NCBI RefSeq assembly: GCF_016863435.1
Contig: NZ_BOOW01000043.1
Span: forward strand, 62,001-126,000
Length of the DNA stretch: 64,000 nt
Direction of reading: 5' to 3'
Source: Sinosporangium siamense
GTDB taxonomy: Bacteria > Actinomycetota > Actinomycetes > Streptosporangiales > Streptosporangiaceae
Shown here in pieces: positions 51,243-64,000 of this stretch. The notes beneath the pieces are model-generated. The model saw only the letters and a program-made list of their open reading frames with translations, had not been told where the DNA came from and made no database searches. The position numbers and the translations under genes were made by a program. How positions within the stretch are numbered: the stretch's first letter is position 1; each line of letters starts with the position of its first letter.

Positions 51243-51717
51243 TTACAGCTGCTTCCAATCTCGCGACAGTACGTGTTTGCCTTGGAGGCTAAGAGCCCAC
51301 GCGGATGGTGTGAACACGGGAGCAGGGAGTATCACAGGCACGGAGCCTCAAGTCGTCAATGAGGATCTTTCATGCCTGTTCGCCATCATGGCTGGCCGAA
51401 CCGCTGTGGGTCCAGTTCGAGGCGCTGCCGTCCCGGCGTCCGGTTTATGACCCTGTCCGTCCCCCTGGGCTGATATCGGCGCCGAGTCGCAGATATTGCC
51501 CTGGACGCTTACGACCGAATGGTGACGCTCACAAATCCGGCCGAACTGCCGGTAACAGACGATGTGACCTTCCCGTGACCGGTGTGCAGATGTACTGGCA
51601 CGTAGTGCGGATCTCGGTGCTGATGTAGTCCGGAGTGGGCGGCCGTGAGCGACCGGCCAGACTGATCGGCATCCCCGCGGCGTTCGTTGTCCGACAACGA
51701 CAGGGGCGGAGAGATTG
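51243..51717. other. Gap of about 475 bases upstream of the LuxR remnant
   Basis: No gene is supported on either strand; the frames found here have random-looking composition. It separates the minus-strand P450 remnant from the plus-strand LuxR remnant and should contain promoters for both. GGAGAG at 51706 is the ribosome site of the LuxR frame. Confidence 0.5.
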
Positions 51718-52728
51718 ATGGTGCTTGGGGGACCAGAGCGCGAGCTGGGAGAACTCGCCGAAGTGTTCGAGTCCGCGTTGCCGGGCCAGGGCGGCGGCGC
51801 GGTGATCAGCGGTCCCGTGGGGAGCGGCCGGACCGTGCTCCTCCATGAGTTCGGCCACCGCGCGCAGACACATCGACTTGCCGCGCGACTCCTCCAGATC
51901 GCGGGTCGCCCGGTCACCGACGTGGCTGCCTGCCTGCTGACGGCAGGCTGGCCGGCGGAGTGCCGGGCCGTCAGGCAGGGTTGTAGCAGCACGCTGCACC
52001 CGGTCTCCGTGAAGAAGCCGGCGACCGCCCGGGGCTGTGCGGAACGGATCACGCGGTCGACGGGCGCGAAACATGCCGATGGTGTGACGATGGAACGACG
52101 CACTGACGCGGTGAACGATCAGACTGTGCCTGCCAAGGAAAGGTCCAGCGAGGACGCGCAGGAGAGCGATCTTAGAAGGCCGGCCGAACTGCTGAGCGAG
52201 GCCGAGCGTCGCGTGGCCATACGCGCCGGCGAGCTCTACATCACTCGGAGCACGGTCGAGCAGCATCTCATCCGGATCTATCGCGAACTACAGGTGCGGA
52301 CGCGGGAGCATCTTGGCCGGCTCGCTGCCGCGATTTTTGCAAAGAGGACGACATCGTGCCCTGTTGAGGGGCGAGGTCGCGCCGCTGTACGGCCCGGCTC
52401 GGCGAATTCGGGGTTGCGGTGGCGTGCCGGCGACAACCCGGCTCGGGACCAGTCGGCGCCTACGGTGATCACGCGGTGTGGACCTCTCCACCATCACGGT
52501 CCTCCCCGAGGCTTCCGGCCTGTGCGGGGAGAGCCGATCTTGGCTCACGGTGCTCACGTTGCCGCCGGGCACGACCCACGCCGATCTCGCTGGCAGCGGC
52601 TACGTGTCCACGTGTCCAGGTTTCTTTCGTCGCGGCCGCCCGCTCCGCGGCAAGTCCCGTCAGTCTTCCCTCCAGCCGATCGGCGAATTCCGTCCATATC
52701 GCAGCATGTGCTCGTGCCAAATCGGTAA
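51718..52728 (+). pseudogene. Collapsed LAL-type LuxR regulator
   Basis: The two ends of a large ATP-binding LuxR regulator without its middle. Residues 1-65 (MVLGGPERELGELAEVFESA; Walker A in SGPVGSGRTVLLHEF) are the normal N-terminus. After about 300 bases of unrelated frame, the C-terminal helix-turn-helix follows: PAELLSEAERRVA, then ELYITRSTVEQHLIRIYREL and QVRTREHLGRL, with about ten residues deleted inside it too. Intact members (such as those in glycopeptide clusters) have about 900 residues. The conserved part ends near 52345; the frame continues in antisense to strR to 52728. Pathway activation by this protein is probably lost. Confidence 0.75.
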
Positions 52729-53614
52729 CACTGGAACCCCAATGCGGGGGGACGTTCATCAGGATGCGGTCCCAGTCCTGACCGGGGATCGCATGCAGGG
52801 TGAGCAGTCGCAGCAGGTTCCGCCCGGTCTCTGTGAGCCGGAGCGCGGGATCGGCCTTCAGCCGGTTCAAGGTGGTCAGGCGGTCCTGATCCGCGGCGGG
52901 CAGGAACCTCTGCCCGGCATCGCCTCCGCCCTGGATGGGTGGCCGGCCCGGCGGCATATGGGATCTCCTGCGGCCCGCCGGAATAGGGCTCTCCCCACGT
53001 TCAAGCCGACCTCTGACGTCCCGGACCGTCTCCGGGGAGAGTCCTACCTTTCTGGCGATCTGCCGAAGCGACAGGGTGGGATCGCTGCGGATGAGTTCAG
53101 CCGCCTGCCTGCGCTCCTCAGTGCCGTCCAGGGGCCGGACCCGGCCGTCCTGCCCAATACGCACCTCGCCTTCCACCCGGCTCCCGCGCAGATCCGCGAC
53201 GGTCCCGGCGGACACCCCCGCGACCGAGGCGACCATCCGATCGGACCACTCCGGATGGCTCCCGATGATGCGCCGGGCGGCGCGTCTTCGATCGGCGATC
53301 GTGAGAGGCAGGCCGTGTTCGATGTTCATGCGAACTGCCATGACGAACGCGTCCGCCTCACTGCCCCTGAAGAACCGCGCGGCGATTGTGCGCTGACCCC
53401 GCAGGCGGGCCGCGCTCAGCCGGTGCAGCCCGTCGATGACCCGCATCGATGGGAGGTGCACCAAGATGGGTGGCATCTGCCCCTGGGCGGACAGCATCGC
53501 CTCCAGGTGCTCCGAATCCTCGCCGGCGATCCGCGGCGAGAGCGCACCCGACAAATGCTCTAGGTCAACCTCGACGATGGGCAAGTTACTGATGTTCATG
53601 TTCGTCGGATCCAC
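52469..53614 (-). CDS. StrR-type pathway activator
   Basis: A transcriptional activator of 381 residues of the StrR family, the pathway-specific regulators of streptomycin and of glycopeptide clusters. The ParB-like N-terminal domain is clear: LPIVEVDLEHLSGALSPRIA, PPILVHLPSMRVIDGLHRLSAARLRG and FVMAVRMNIEHGLPLTIADR. A helix-turn-helix follows (WSDRMVASVAGVSAGTVADLR), and a second HTH-like segment SLRQIARKVGLSPETVRDVR. GTG at 53614 gives VDPTNMNISNLPIVEV; ATG at 53599 is the alternative. The tail after about residue 330 is longer than usual. It should activate hmaS, dpgA and related operons. Confidence 0.85.
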   Translation of the reverse strand: MDPTNMNISNLPIVEVDLEHLSGALSPRIAGEDSEHLEAMLSAQGQMPPILVHLPSMRVIDGLHRLSAARLRGQRTIAARFFRGSEADAFVMAVRMNIEHGLPLTIADRRRAARRIIGSHPEWSDRMVASVAGVSAGTVADLRGSRVEGEVRIGQDGRVRPLDGTEERRQAAELIRSDPTLSLRQIARKVGLSPETVRDVRGRLERGESPIPAGRRRSHMPPGRPPIQGGGDAGQRFLPAADQDRLTTLNRLKADPALRLTETGRNLLRLLTLHAIPGQDWDRILMNVPPHWGSSVTDLARAHAAIWTEFADRLEGRLTGLAAERAAATKETWTRGHVAAASEIGVGRARRQREHREPRSALPAQAGSLGEDRDGGEVHTA

Positions 53615-54119
53615 GGTTGCGCCCCGCTCATATCGTGGCCGGTCAAGTGTTGTTCTGTCCGCACCCCGTTGCGACCTCCAGTAATTTCGGTCGCGTCCCC
53701 GTCGAATTGTGCATGTGTCCTGTCTGCGGCTGCCCGCATGCCACCTCCTGGTATCGGCGCCCCACGCACATTCACCACAATAAACGTAAATGCCCCCTCT
53801 GCGCCGAACCACCCCTAATCCAAAAGCATAAACGCCCCGTCCGTGGCCGAATCACCCCCAATCCGAAAAACGTAAATGCCCCCCTGTGGCCGAATCACCC
53901 CTAATCCGAACTTTTGTGATCTTAGATGAGTCGCAACGCTCCGATCTGCCGAAATAGCGGTATCGGCCATGTCATTCCGCTCAGACGTCAAGACACGGAC
54001 CTGCGATCGCCGAATACATTCCTGCCGGTCAGTGAAGCGCAGACAGCACAGAATCAGGCAGCGACTCCGTAGTTCCTGATCAAGGCCCACTTTCGCCGCC
54101 TTTGACGGCGAAAGTCGAC
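53615..54119. other. Gap of about 500 bases with 43-bp repeats
   Basis: This is the space between strR and hmo. It contains three tandem 43-bp repeats (listed separately) and one more core copy near the end of hmo. The frame of strR is open back to 53812, but its translation there is unlike the family. Otherwise no gene is supported. Confidence 0.55.
53784..53911. repeat. Three tandem 43-bp repeats plus a distant core copy
   Basis: Copies start near 53784, 53826 and 53870 and share TAAA(T/C)GCCCC and the core GCCGAA(T/C)CACCCC(T/C)AATCC. The core spacing is exactly 43 bases. A fourth core, TGGCCGAATCGCCCCTAATC, is at 54131, inside the 3' end of hmo. On the minus strand the core reads GGATTAGGGGTGATTCGGC. 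Possible regulatory sites or simple expansion. Confidence 0.75.
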
Positions 54120-56510
<2,391 letters not shown>

Positions 56511-57800
56511 TCAGGTTTCACTAACCTTCGCGGGCGACGCGAGCCGGCCCTGTGCCGCGTGACGGGCCTGTTCCTCGGCCGTCTGCTCGACCCGTGCCAT
56601 CGCCAGGCGGAGGACGGGTGCCGCCAGCACCGAGGTGATCATGGCGACGAGGATGATGATCGTGTACATCTCCACGGTGAGCACGCCCAGCCGCAGCCCG
56701 ACCGTCGCCACGATCACCTGGATGACGCCCCGGGCGTTCATGCCCGCTCCCAGAGCCAGCCCCTCCCACCGGTTCATCCGGCTGGTCCAGGAGCCGAGGA
56801 AAGCACCGAGGAATTTTCCCGCGCACGCGACGGCCACCATGACCACCGCGACCCAGAGCACCTCCGGCCGGGCCAGCGCGCCCAGGTCCATGCGCAGTCC
56901 GACGGTGGCGAAGTAGAGCGGGGCCAAGAGTCCCAGCACCACGGTCCGCAGCGGCGCGAGCCTCGCCGGGTCAGGCGCCGCGGCGCTGATCAGCAGGCCG
57001 GCGACGAATGCGCCGAGGACCGGCTCCATCCCGAGGGCGTGCGTCCCGGCAGCGGACAGCAGCACGATCACCGCGGTTCCGATGATCGTGGGCGAGTTGT
57101 CCTTGTACCTACCGGTCAGCCGGAATGTGGCGCGCACCAGGGGCCGGCCGACCACGACGGCGACCAGCAGCACCCCGGCCAGGGCCGCCACGGAACCTGC
57201 CACGGTCCCTGCGCGCACTCCGAAGGTGGCCATCCCCGACACCACCGACAGCATCAGCCAGCCGAACGCGTCATCGATCATTCCGGCCGCGAGGGTCAGC
57301 TGCCCGACGTTGCGGTGCAAAAGGTTCATGTCGTGGAGCGTTTTGGCGATCACGGGGATCGCGCTGACGCACATGGCCACCCCGAGGAAGAGCGCGAACA
57401 CGGCCGGGTCGGCGGGCCCTCGCATCGAGACCGGCAGCATCAGCCCGGCCGCGACACCCATCGCCAGCGGTACGGCCAGCCCGAAGGCGCTCAGCCGCGC
57501 GATCGTCGCGCCCTGCCGACGGATCAGCCGCAGATCCAGGTGTGCGCCGGTCAGGCCCACCAGCAGCAGCACCCCGACCTGCGCGACGGCGTCAACCAGG
57601 TGGAACTGCGCGGGGTCCGGCGGGAACAGCCATACCAGCGGGCCGAGAACCAGGCCGGCGGCGAGCTCGCCCACCACCGGCGGCATCCGCAGCGCCGCCG
57701 CCGCGCGGCCCAGCAGCAGCGCCACCAGCAGCAGAGCGCCGACCTGGAGGAGAAAGAGCAAGAGGGGGCCGGCCCCGATCAAGGGAGCGGGCTGGTTCAT
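56511..57800 (-). CDS. Cation:proton antiporter (CPA2 type)
   Basis: A membrane antiporter of 429 residues with about twelve helices, in the CPA2 monovalent cation:proton family. The ion-binding Asp lies in LTLAAGMIDDAFGWLML (DD-type motif), and the N-terminal MPPVVGELAAGLVLGPL is characteristic. Antiporters of this type occur in many glycopeptide clusters, where a role in export or ion balance has been proposed but not settled. GTG/ATG start at 57800 overlaps the halogenase stop by 4 bases, so it is co-translated. The C-terminal 25 residues are charged and cytoplasmic. Confidence 0.9.
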   Translation of the reverse strand: MNQPAPLIGAGPLLLFLLQVGALLLVALLLGRAAAALRMPPVVGELAAGLVLGPLVWLFPPDPAQFHLVDAVAQVGVLLLVGLTGAHLDLRLIRRQGATIARLSAFGLAVPLAMGVAAGLMLPVSMRGPADPAVFALFLGVAMCVSAIPVIAKTLHDMNLLHRNVGQLTLAAGMIDDAFGWLMLSVVSGMATFGVRAGTVAGSVAALAGVLLVAVVVGRPLVRATFRLTGRYKDNSPTIIGTAVIVLLSAAGTHALGMEPVLGAFVAGLLISAAAPDPARLAPLRTVVLGLLAPLYFATVGLRMDLGALARPEVLWVAVVMVAVACAGKFLGAFLGSWTSRMNRWEGLALGAGMNARGVIQVIVATVGLRLGVLTVEMYTIIILVAMITSVLAAPVLRLAMARVEQTAEEQARHAAQGRLASPAKVSET

Positions 57801-59281
57801 GCGGGCCGGTACGGCAGCCAGGACAGCCCGTCCGGCGACGCCACCAGGCCCCCTGGGAAGAGCGGCACCTCCGGCTCCGCGTCCTCGCCGAGCATCGCCC
57901 TCATCTGGACCTGCCCTCCTTCGGCCATCACCTGCTTGACCACCGTGGACTTGAACATCGGCACCATGTTGCCGTCGTCACTCACGGCGACCTCCTCCAC
58001 GGCGGCCGCGAACTCCGCCGACCGCGACCGCAGCCGACCGGTGGTCGAGCTCGTCAGGACCTGCTCGCCGGATGACACGCCGCCCACCAGGTCGACGAAC
58101 GATTCGATCTCGGTGTGGTTGTTGCGGGTGACCTTCTTCGCCTGCCAGAAGTACGAATCCTCGTCCCGGTGCATCTCATAGAAGGAGACCAGGAACTCGT
58201 AGAAGACCCCGTACTCACGCCGGTACCGCGCCTCGTACTCCGTCAGGGCGACCTTCTCGTCCAGATCGCCGGAGAGGACGCTGTTGATGGAGCGGGCGGC
58301 GAGCAGCCCGCTGTACGTGGCCAGGTGTACGCCGGAGGAGAACACCGGGTCGACGAAGCAGGCGGCGTCCCCGATCAAGATCATTCCGGGTCGCCAGAAG
58401 GAGGTCTGGTGGTAGGAGTAGTCCTTGCGGATACGCAGTTCGCCGTACTGACCGGAGGTCACCCGGGTCGCGTCGGCCAGATACTCCGAGATCAGGGGGC
58501 ACTCGGCGATGAGAGCGGCCAGGGCCTTCTCCCGATCGCCCTGGATCTTCTCCGCCATCTCCCGCCGGACCACGGCGCCGACACTGGTCAGCGTGGGGCT
58601 GAGCGGGATGTACCAGAACCAGCCGGAGTCGAAGGCGACGCTGAGGATGTTGCCGGAGTTCGGGGCGGGCAGCCGCTTTCCGCCCTCGAAGTAGCCGAAC
58701 AGCGCCAGGCTGCGGAAGAAGTCGGAGTACTTCCGCTCCCCGCCGACCTTGGAGTAGAGGCGGCTCCTGTTCCCCGAGGCATCGACCACGAACTGCGCCC
58801 GCACCTCGTGCTCAGCGCCGTCGGCGTCGGTGTACCTGACCCCAGCCGCCCGCCCCTCCTCCCCCTCGATCAACGCGGTCACCGCGCACCCCTCACGGAC
58901 CTCGGCTCCCTTGCGCCGGGCGTTCTTCAGCATGAGCTCATCGAACCGGGAACGCTCGACCTGGTAGGCGAAGGACGTCGGCCCGGAGATGTGCGGAGAG
59001 ACGGAGAAGGAGAACGTCCAAGGCTCGGGCCTCGCTCCCCACCGGAAGGTGCCGCCGCGCTTCACCGGAAACCCGGCCTCCGCGAGTTCCTCGGTGAGCC
59101 CGAGGAGCCGGCAGATCCCGTGCACGGTACTGGGCAGCAGGGACTCGCCGATCTGGTACCGAGGGAAATGCTCCTTCTCCAGCACCAGCACGTTGTGTCC
59201 GCGCATGGCTGTGAGAGCCGCCAGCGTCGAGCCGGCCGGCCCGCCGCCCACTACCACCACGTCGAACTCTTCGAAAGTCAT
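57797..59281 (-). CDS. FAD-dependent halogenase
   Basis: A flavin-dependent tyrosyl/Hpg-type halogenase of 494 residues, of the kind used for chlorination in glycopeptide-type clusters. It has the FAD-binding GGGPAGSTLAAL, the conserved PRYQIGESLLPSTVHGI, the flavin-halogenase motif WFWYIP (WxWxIP), and GDAACFVDPVFSSGVHLA. Such enzymes act on carrier-protein-bound substrate together with a flavin reductase. ATG at 59281 follows GAGGAG; the frame upstream is open for 29 codons without similarity. The gene looks intact. 91 bases separate it from the dpgD remnant. Confidence 0.95.
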   Translation of the reverse strand: MTFEEFDVVVVGGGPAGSTLAALTAMRGHNVLVLEKEHFPRYQIGESLLPSTVHGICRLLGLTEELAEAGFPVKRGGTFRWGARPEPWTFSFSVSPHISGPTSFAYQVERSRFDELMLKNARRKGAEVREGCAVTALIEGEEGRAAGVRYTDADGAEHEVRAQFVVDASGNRSRLYSKVGGERKYSDFFRSLALFGYFEGGKRLPAPNSGNILSVAFDSGWFWYIPLSPTLTSVGAVVRREMAEKIQGDREKALAALIAECPLISEYLADATRVTSGQYGELRIRKDYSYHQTSFWRPGMILIGDAACFVDPVFSSGVHLATYSGLLAARSINSVLSGDLDEKVALTEYEARYRREYGVFYEFLVSFYEMHRDEDSYFWQAKKVTRNNHTEIESFVDLVGGVSSGEQVLTSSTTGRLRSRSAEFAAAVEEVAVSDDGNMVPMFKSTVVKQVMAEGGQVQMRAMLGEDAEPEVPLFPGGLVASPDGLSWLPYRPA

Positions 59282-59372
59282 TCCGTCACTCCTCGCTGCT
59301 CCTCGGTGATCTACTGCACCAACCCTGCATCGCCGCGTCCTCAGGCAACAGCGGGGCGGCGTGGACACTCCC

Positions 59373-61454
<2,082 letters not shown>

Positions 61455-61461
<7 letters not shown>

Positions 61462-62579
61462 TGGATCAACGCCGTTTCGATCGTGGAGCCAGGCCCCATG
61501 GTCATCATGACCCCGTAGTCCCCTGGGCGAGTCACGCCTTCCTCGGCGAGCCGCTCGTAAGAGAACAGGAAGGAGCCGCTGGACAGGTTGCCGTAGTCCC
61601 GCAGCACTCCGGTGGTGTGCCGTACGTCGTGTCTGGCCAGGCCGAGATTGATGACGATCGCATCGATGACCTTCTTGCCACCGGAGTGCACCAGCCAATG
61701 GGCGATGTCTCCGCGGCGCAGGCCCGTGCCGTACAGCAGGCGGTCGACGATCAGCTCGGCGTGCGCACCCACCACGTAGGGGATCTGCGGGTCGAGGAAG
61801 AAGCTGAACCGGCTCCCGGCGGAATCCCAGTCATAGCGCATCGCATCGACCGCGTCGGTGATGATGAGGCTTTCGAACTTCAGAACGCGGGGCCCCTTCA
61901 CGGGAGCGTCGCCGGCGACCATCGCGAGGGCTGCGGCCCCGTCGCCGAACAGGCTGTTCACCACGGCGGTTCGCATCGTGCCGTCGAGGGCGTAGGCGGC
62001 GGAGCATGCCTCGCTGCACAGCACCACGCCGAGCTCGCCGGGATGGGCGGCGGACCAGCCCGAGGCCATCCCGAGCGCGTTCAGGCCGGCGTTACAGCCC
62101 ATGCCGACAATGTCGGCGCGGCTGCAGTGGGGGTCTATGCCGAGTTCGCGGATGATCAGGGCGGACAGTCCGGGGGTGAGGAATCCCGTCGAGGTGACGC
62201 AGCACAGGTGGCGCAGGTCGGCGAGGGTCGCCCCCGCCGATTTCAGGCAGGCTTCCAAGGCCTGGCAGCCCATTTCGACGGCGACCCGCTTGTGCTTTTT
62301 TAGAAGGTCACCCTGCGGTTCCGGCCGGCGACCTCCTGCGGCGTCCGGCGGCGGGAGCGTGAGATGCCGTCGCTCGATGGCGCTGTTCAGGAAGAGAGAC
62401 CGCACCTTGGGGTCTTCGATGGCGAGGAGCTCCAGGAGCTCGGTCTGGGTGTAGGAGATGCCGGTGGTGGCGGTGCCCACTCCCGCGATCGTGGTGATCC
62501 CGGTCGGCACGGCGGGTGCGGTGACCTCGGCGGACGCGAAGCACTGGGCTGCGGGCGTCATCGGTACATCCACCCCCAT
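61455..62579 (-). CDS. dpgA: DpgA, type III polyketide synthase
   Basis: A chalcone-synthase-type enzyme of 374 residues that condenses four malonyl-CoA units into 3,5-dihydroxyphenylacetyl-CoA, the entry step of Dpg synthesis. The catalytic triad is visible: Cys in DIVGMGCNAGLNALGMA, His in IAHWLVHSGGKKVIDAI and Asn in RDYGNLSSGSFLFSYER. The end, GVMMTMGPGSTIETALIQW, contains the GPG loop. ATG at 62579 (MGVDVPMTPAA) gives the usual DpgA length; the frame is open to an ATG at 62666, which would add 29 residues. It is the first gene of the minus-strand Dpg operon and divergent from hpgT. Confidence 0.94.
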
Positions 62580-62704
62580 GTCCTGAGCTTGCTTCTGAGC
62601 ACTTGCCTGACCTGTGACGCGGCCATGGATCTCGCCCTTCGCATCAGTAGCGGATGTGATTTCCATTTATGGAATTCCGCCCGGCCATCGTCAATAGGAG
62701 GGGC

Positions 62705-62733
62705 TTGACAGCTGGACGCCCAGAGTTGATTCT
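62705..62733 (+). promoter_or_regulatory. Promoter candidate for hpgT, possibly leaderless
   Basis: TTGACA (62705-62710), a 17-base spacer and GATTCT (62728-62733) form a good sigma-70-like promoter. The expected start of transcription is at 62740-62742, which coincides with the GTG start of hpgT; no ribosome site is visible in front of it. Confidence 0.45.
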
Positions 62734-62741
62734 CATACCCC

Positions 62742-64000
62742 GTGACCGCAGAATCATTTTCCACGAAATTGGACAGGGAAACGCTGCACAATTCACTCAC
62801 CGACCCCGCGATCGCCTCGATGAACTTGCTGAACGAGATCGCCGACAAGTATCCCCGAGCCATTTCGATGGCCGCGGGGCGACCGTACGAGGAATTCTTC
62901 GACGTCAAACTGATCCACGAATACCTCGACGCCTTCTGCGACCATTTGCGCCGGGATCGGGGGATGGACGAAGCCGGAGTCACCCGCACCCTCTTCCAGT
63001 ACGGCACGACCAAGGGTGTGATCGGCGAGCTCGTCGCCCGCCACCTCGCCGAGGACGAGGACATCCACATCGACCCGGCGTCCGTGGTGGTCACTGTGGG
63101 TTTCCAGGAGGGGATCTTCCTGGTGCTTCGAGCGCTGCGGGCGAGCGACCGTGACGTGCTGCTGGCATCCGCCCCCACTTACGTCGGCCTCATGGGCGCG
63201 GCGCTGCTCACCGAGATGCCGGTGTGGCCCGTGCGGTCGACGGAGCACGGCATAGACACCGGCCACCTGCTCGAACAGGTGAAGGTCGCCCGGGAGCGGG
63301 GGCTGCGGGTCCGGGGCTGTTATCTGACGCCGAACTTCGCCAACCCCACCGGTGTCAGCCTGGATCTGGCCACCCGGCACCGGCTGCTGGAGATCGCCGA
63401 GGCGACCGGCCTGCTGTTGCTGGAGGACAACGCCTACGGACTGTTCGGCGAGGAACGGCTCCCGGCACTCAAGGCGCTGGATCAGACCAAATGCGTCGTA
63501 TACCTCGGTTCCTTCGCCAAGTCCGGCATGCCCGGTGCCCGCGTCGGATACGTCGTCGCGGACCAGCCGCTGACTCCGAGCAGTCCTGGTGGAGACGATC
63601 CCGGCGGATTCGCCGACGAACTGTCGAAACTCAAGGGCATGCTCACCGTGAACACCTCCCCCATCGCCCAGGCGGTGATCGGAGGGAAGCTGCTGATGCA
63701 CGACAACAGCCTCGCCCGGGCCAACGCCAGGGAGGCCGCCGTCTACCGGCGCAACCTCGGCCACACGCTCGACGCGCTCACCCGCCGGCTCGGCGCCTGC
63801 CCCGGGGTCACCTGGAACTCCCCCACCGGGGGGTTCTTCATCACCGTCACGGTGCCTTTCGCCGTCGACGACGCTCTGCTCGAACACGCAGCCAGGGACT
63901 TCGGCGTCCTGTTCACGCCGATGCACCACTTCTACGGCGGCTTCGACTCGGGTGCCTGCGGAATCAATCAGCTGCGGCTGTCGATCAGCCTGCTCACCCC
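62742..64000 (+). CDS. hpgT: HpgT aminotransferase (runs off right edge)
   Basis: A PLP-dependent aminotransferase, 419 codons visible without a stop. It transaminates 4-hydroxybenzoylformate and 3,5-dihydroxyphenylglyoxylate to Hpg and Dpg, usually with tyrosine as amino donor. Typical parts: ETLHNSLTDPAIASMNLLNE, AISMAAGRPYEEFFDV, LFQYGTTKGVIGELVARHL, CYLTPNFANPTGVSLDLATR, LLLEDNAYGLFGEERLP and the PLP Lys in VVYLGSFAKSGMPGARVGYV. GTG at 62742 gives VTAESFSTKLDRETLH; no ribosome site precedes it. It is divergent from dpgA with about 160 bases between starts, so one region controls both amino acid pathways. Confidence 0.93.
   Translation, partial: MTAESFSTKLDRETLHNSLTDPAIASMNLLNEIADKYPRAISMAAGRPYEEFFDVKLIHEYLDAFCDHLRRDRGMDEAGVTRTLFQYGTTKGVIGELVARHLAEDEDIHIDPASVVVTVGFQEGIFLVLRALRASDRDVLLASAPTYVGLMGAALLTEMPVWPVRSTEHGIDTGHLLEQVKVARERGLRVRGCYLTPNFANPTGVSLDLATRHRLLEIAEATGLLLLEDNAYGLFGEERLPALKALDQTKCVVYLGSFAKSGMPGARVGYVVADQPLTPSSPGGDDPGGFADELSKLKGMLTVNTSPIAQAVIGGKLLMHDNSLARANAREAAVYRRNLGHTLDALTRRLGACPGVTWNSPTGGFFITVTVPFAVDDALLEHAARDFGVLFTPMHHFYGGFDSGACGINQLRLSISLLT

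Noticed and set aside
51348-52103. Minus-strand frames over the LuxR remnant and its upstream gap
   Set aside because: No family features; composition is that of random open frames in GC-rich DNA.
53615-53812. Longer N-terminus for the StrR-type regulator
   Set aside because: The upstream residues are Arg/Trp/Cys-rich and unlike StrR relatives, which begin close to the NISNLPIVEV segment.
56559-58181. A 540-codon plus-strand frame opposite the antiporter and halogenase
   Set aside because: His/Gln/Asp-rich antisense shadow; both minus-strand genes are well supported.

Overview
The window is high-GC actinomycete chromosome. The tRNA-Glu/Asp/Phe cluster, the many histidine-kinase and MmyB-type regulators and the halogenated Hpg/Dpg biosynthesis genes would fit Streptosporangiales (Nonomuraea/Streptosporangium type) or a relative; that placement is inference.

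Region 1 (1-21204) is ordinary chromosome. It holds a two-component pair, an acyltransferase, a MarR/MMPL efflux pair around a symmetric operator, an XRE/MmyB regulator, an aldo-keto reductase, three tRNAs, a metallophosphoesterase whose frame runs through tRNA-Glu, a zincin, an MFS pump, a PspC protein, an acyl-CoA dehydrogenase, a sensor pair in which kinase and response regulator share one frame, a secreted lectin and a DUF418 protein. Several gaps hold tandem repeats.

Region 2 (21228-47048) is an integrated element of about 25.8 kb. It sits in the 3' part of tRNA-Lys(TTT) between identical 56-bp repeats (attL 21228-21283, attR 46993-47048). Integrase and excisionase lie at the attL end. 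Next come two DNA methyltransferases (one frameshifted), a sigma-like protein and the start of a type IV secretion operon (pilin-like, TrbL/VirB6-like, PrgI-like, and a VirB4 that stops after its N-terminal domain). Then there is debris, including a stray alanyl-tRNA synthetase C-terminus. The attR half is a defence island: a CoiA-like protein, iterated 21-bp motifs, and a minus-strand operon degenerate methylase - hsdM - hsdS - hsdR - Ser/Thr kinase, with a divergent DUF6119-like gene. The kinase-bearing type I restriction-modification operon with a motif-defective methylase and DUF6119 partner is the best candidate for an undescribed system here.

Region 3 (47049-51242) is a junction zone of decayed genes: a broken integrase-core transposase, an ABC ATPase gene split cleanly by an IS630-type element (its frame can be rebuilt), a ferredoxin and a P450 remnant.

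Region 4 (51718-64000) is the edge of a glycopeptide-type (Hpg/Dpg) nonribosomal peptide cluster: a collapsed LuxR-type activator, a StrR-type activator, and a minus-strand run dpgA-dpgB-dpgC-(dpgD remnant)-halogenase-antiporter-hmaS-hmo, with hpgT divergent and running off the right edge. HmaS, Hmo and HpgT make 4-hydroxyphenylglycine; DpgA-C plus HpgT make 3,5-dihydroxyphenylglycine. The peptide synthetases must lie beyond the window. Three genes of this region (LuxR, P450, dpgD) keep both an early and a late segment but have lost the middle, which points to decay or pruning by internal deletion.
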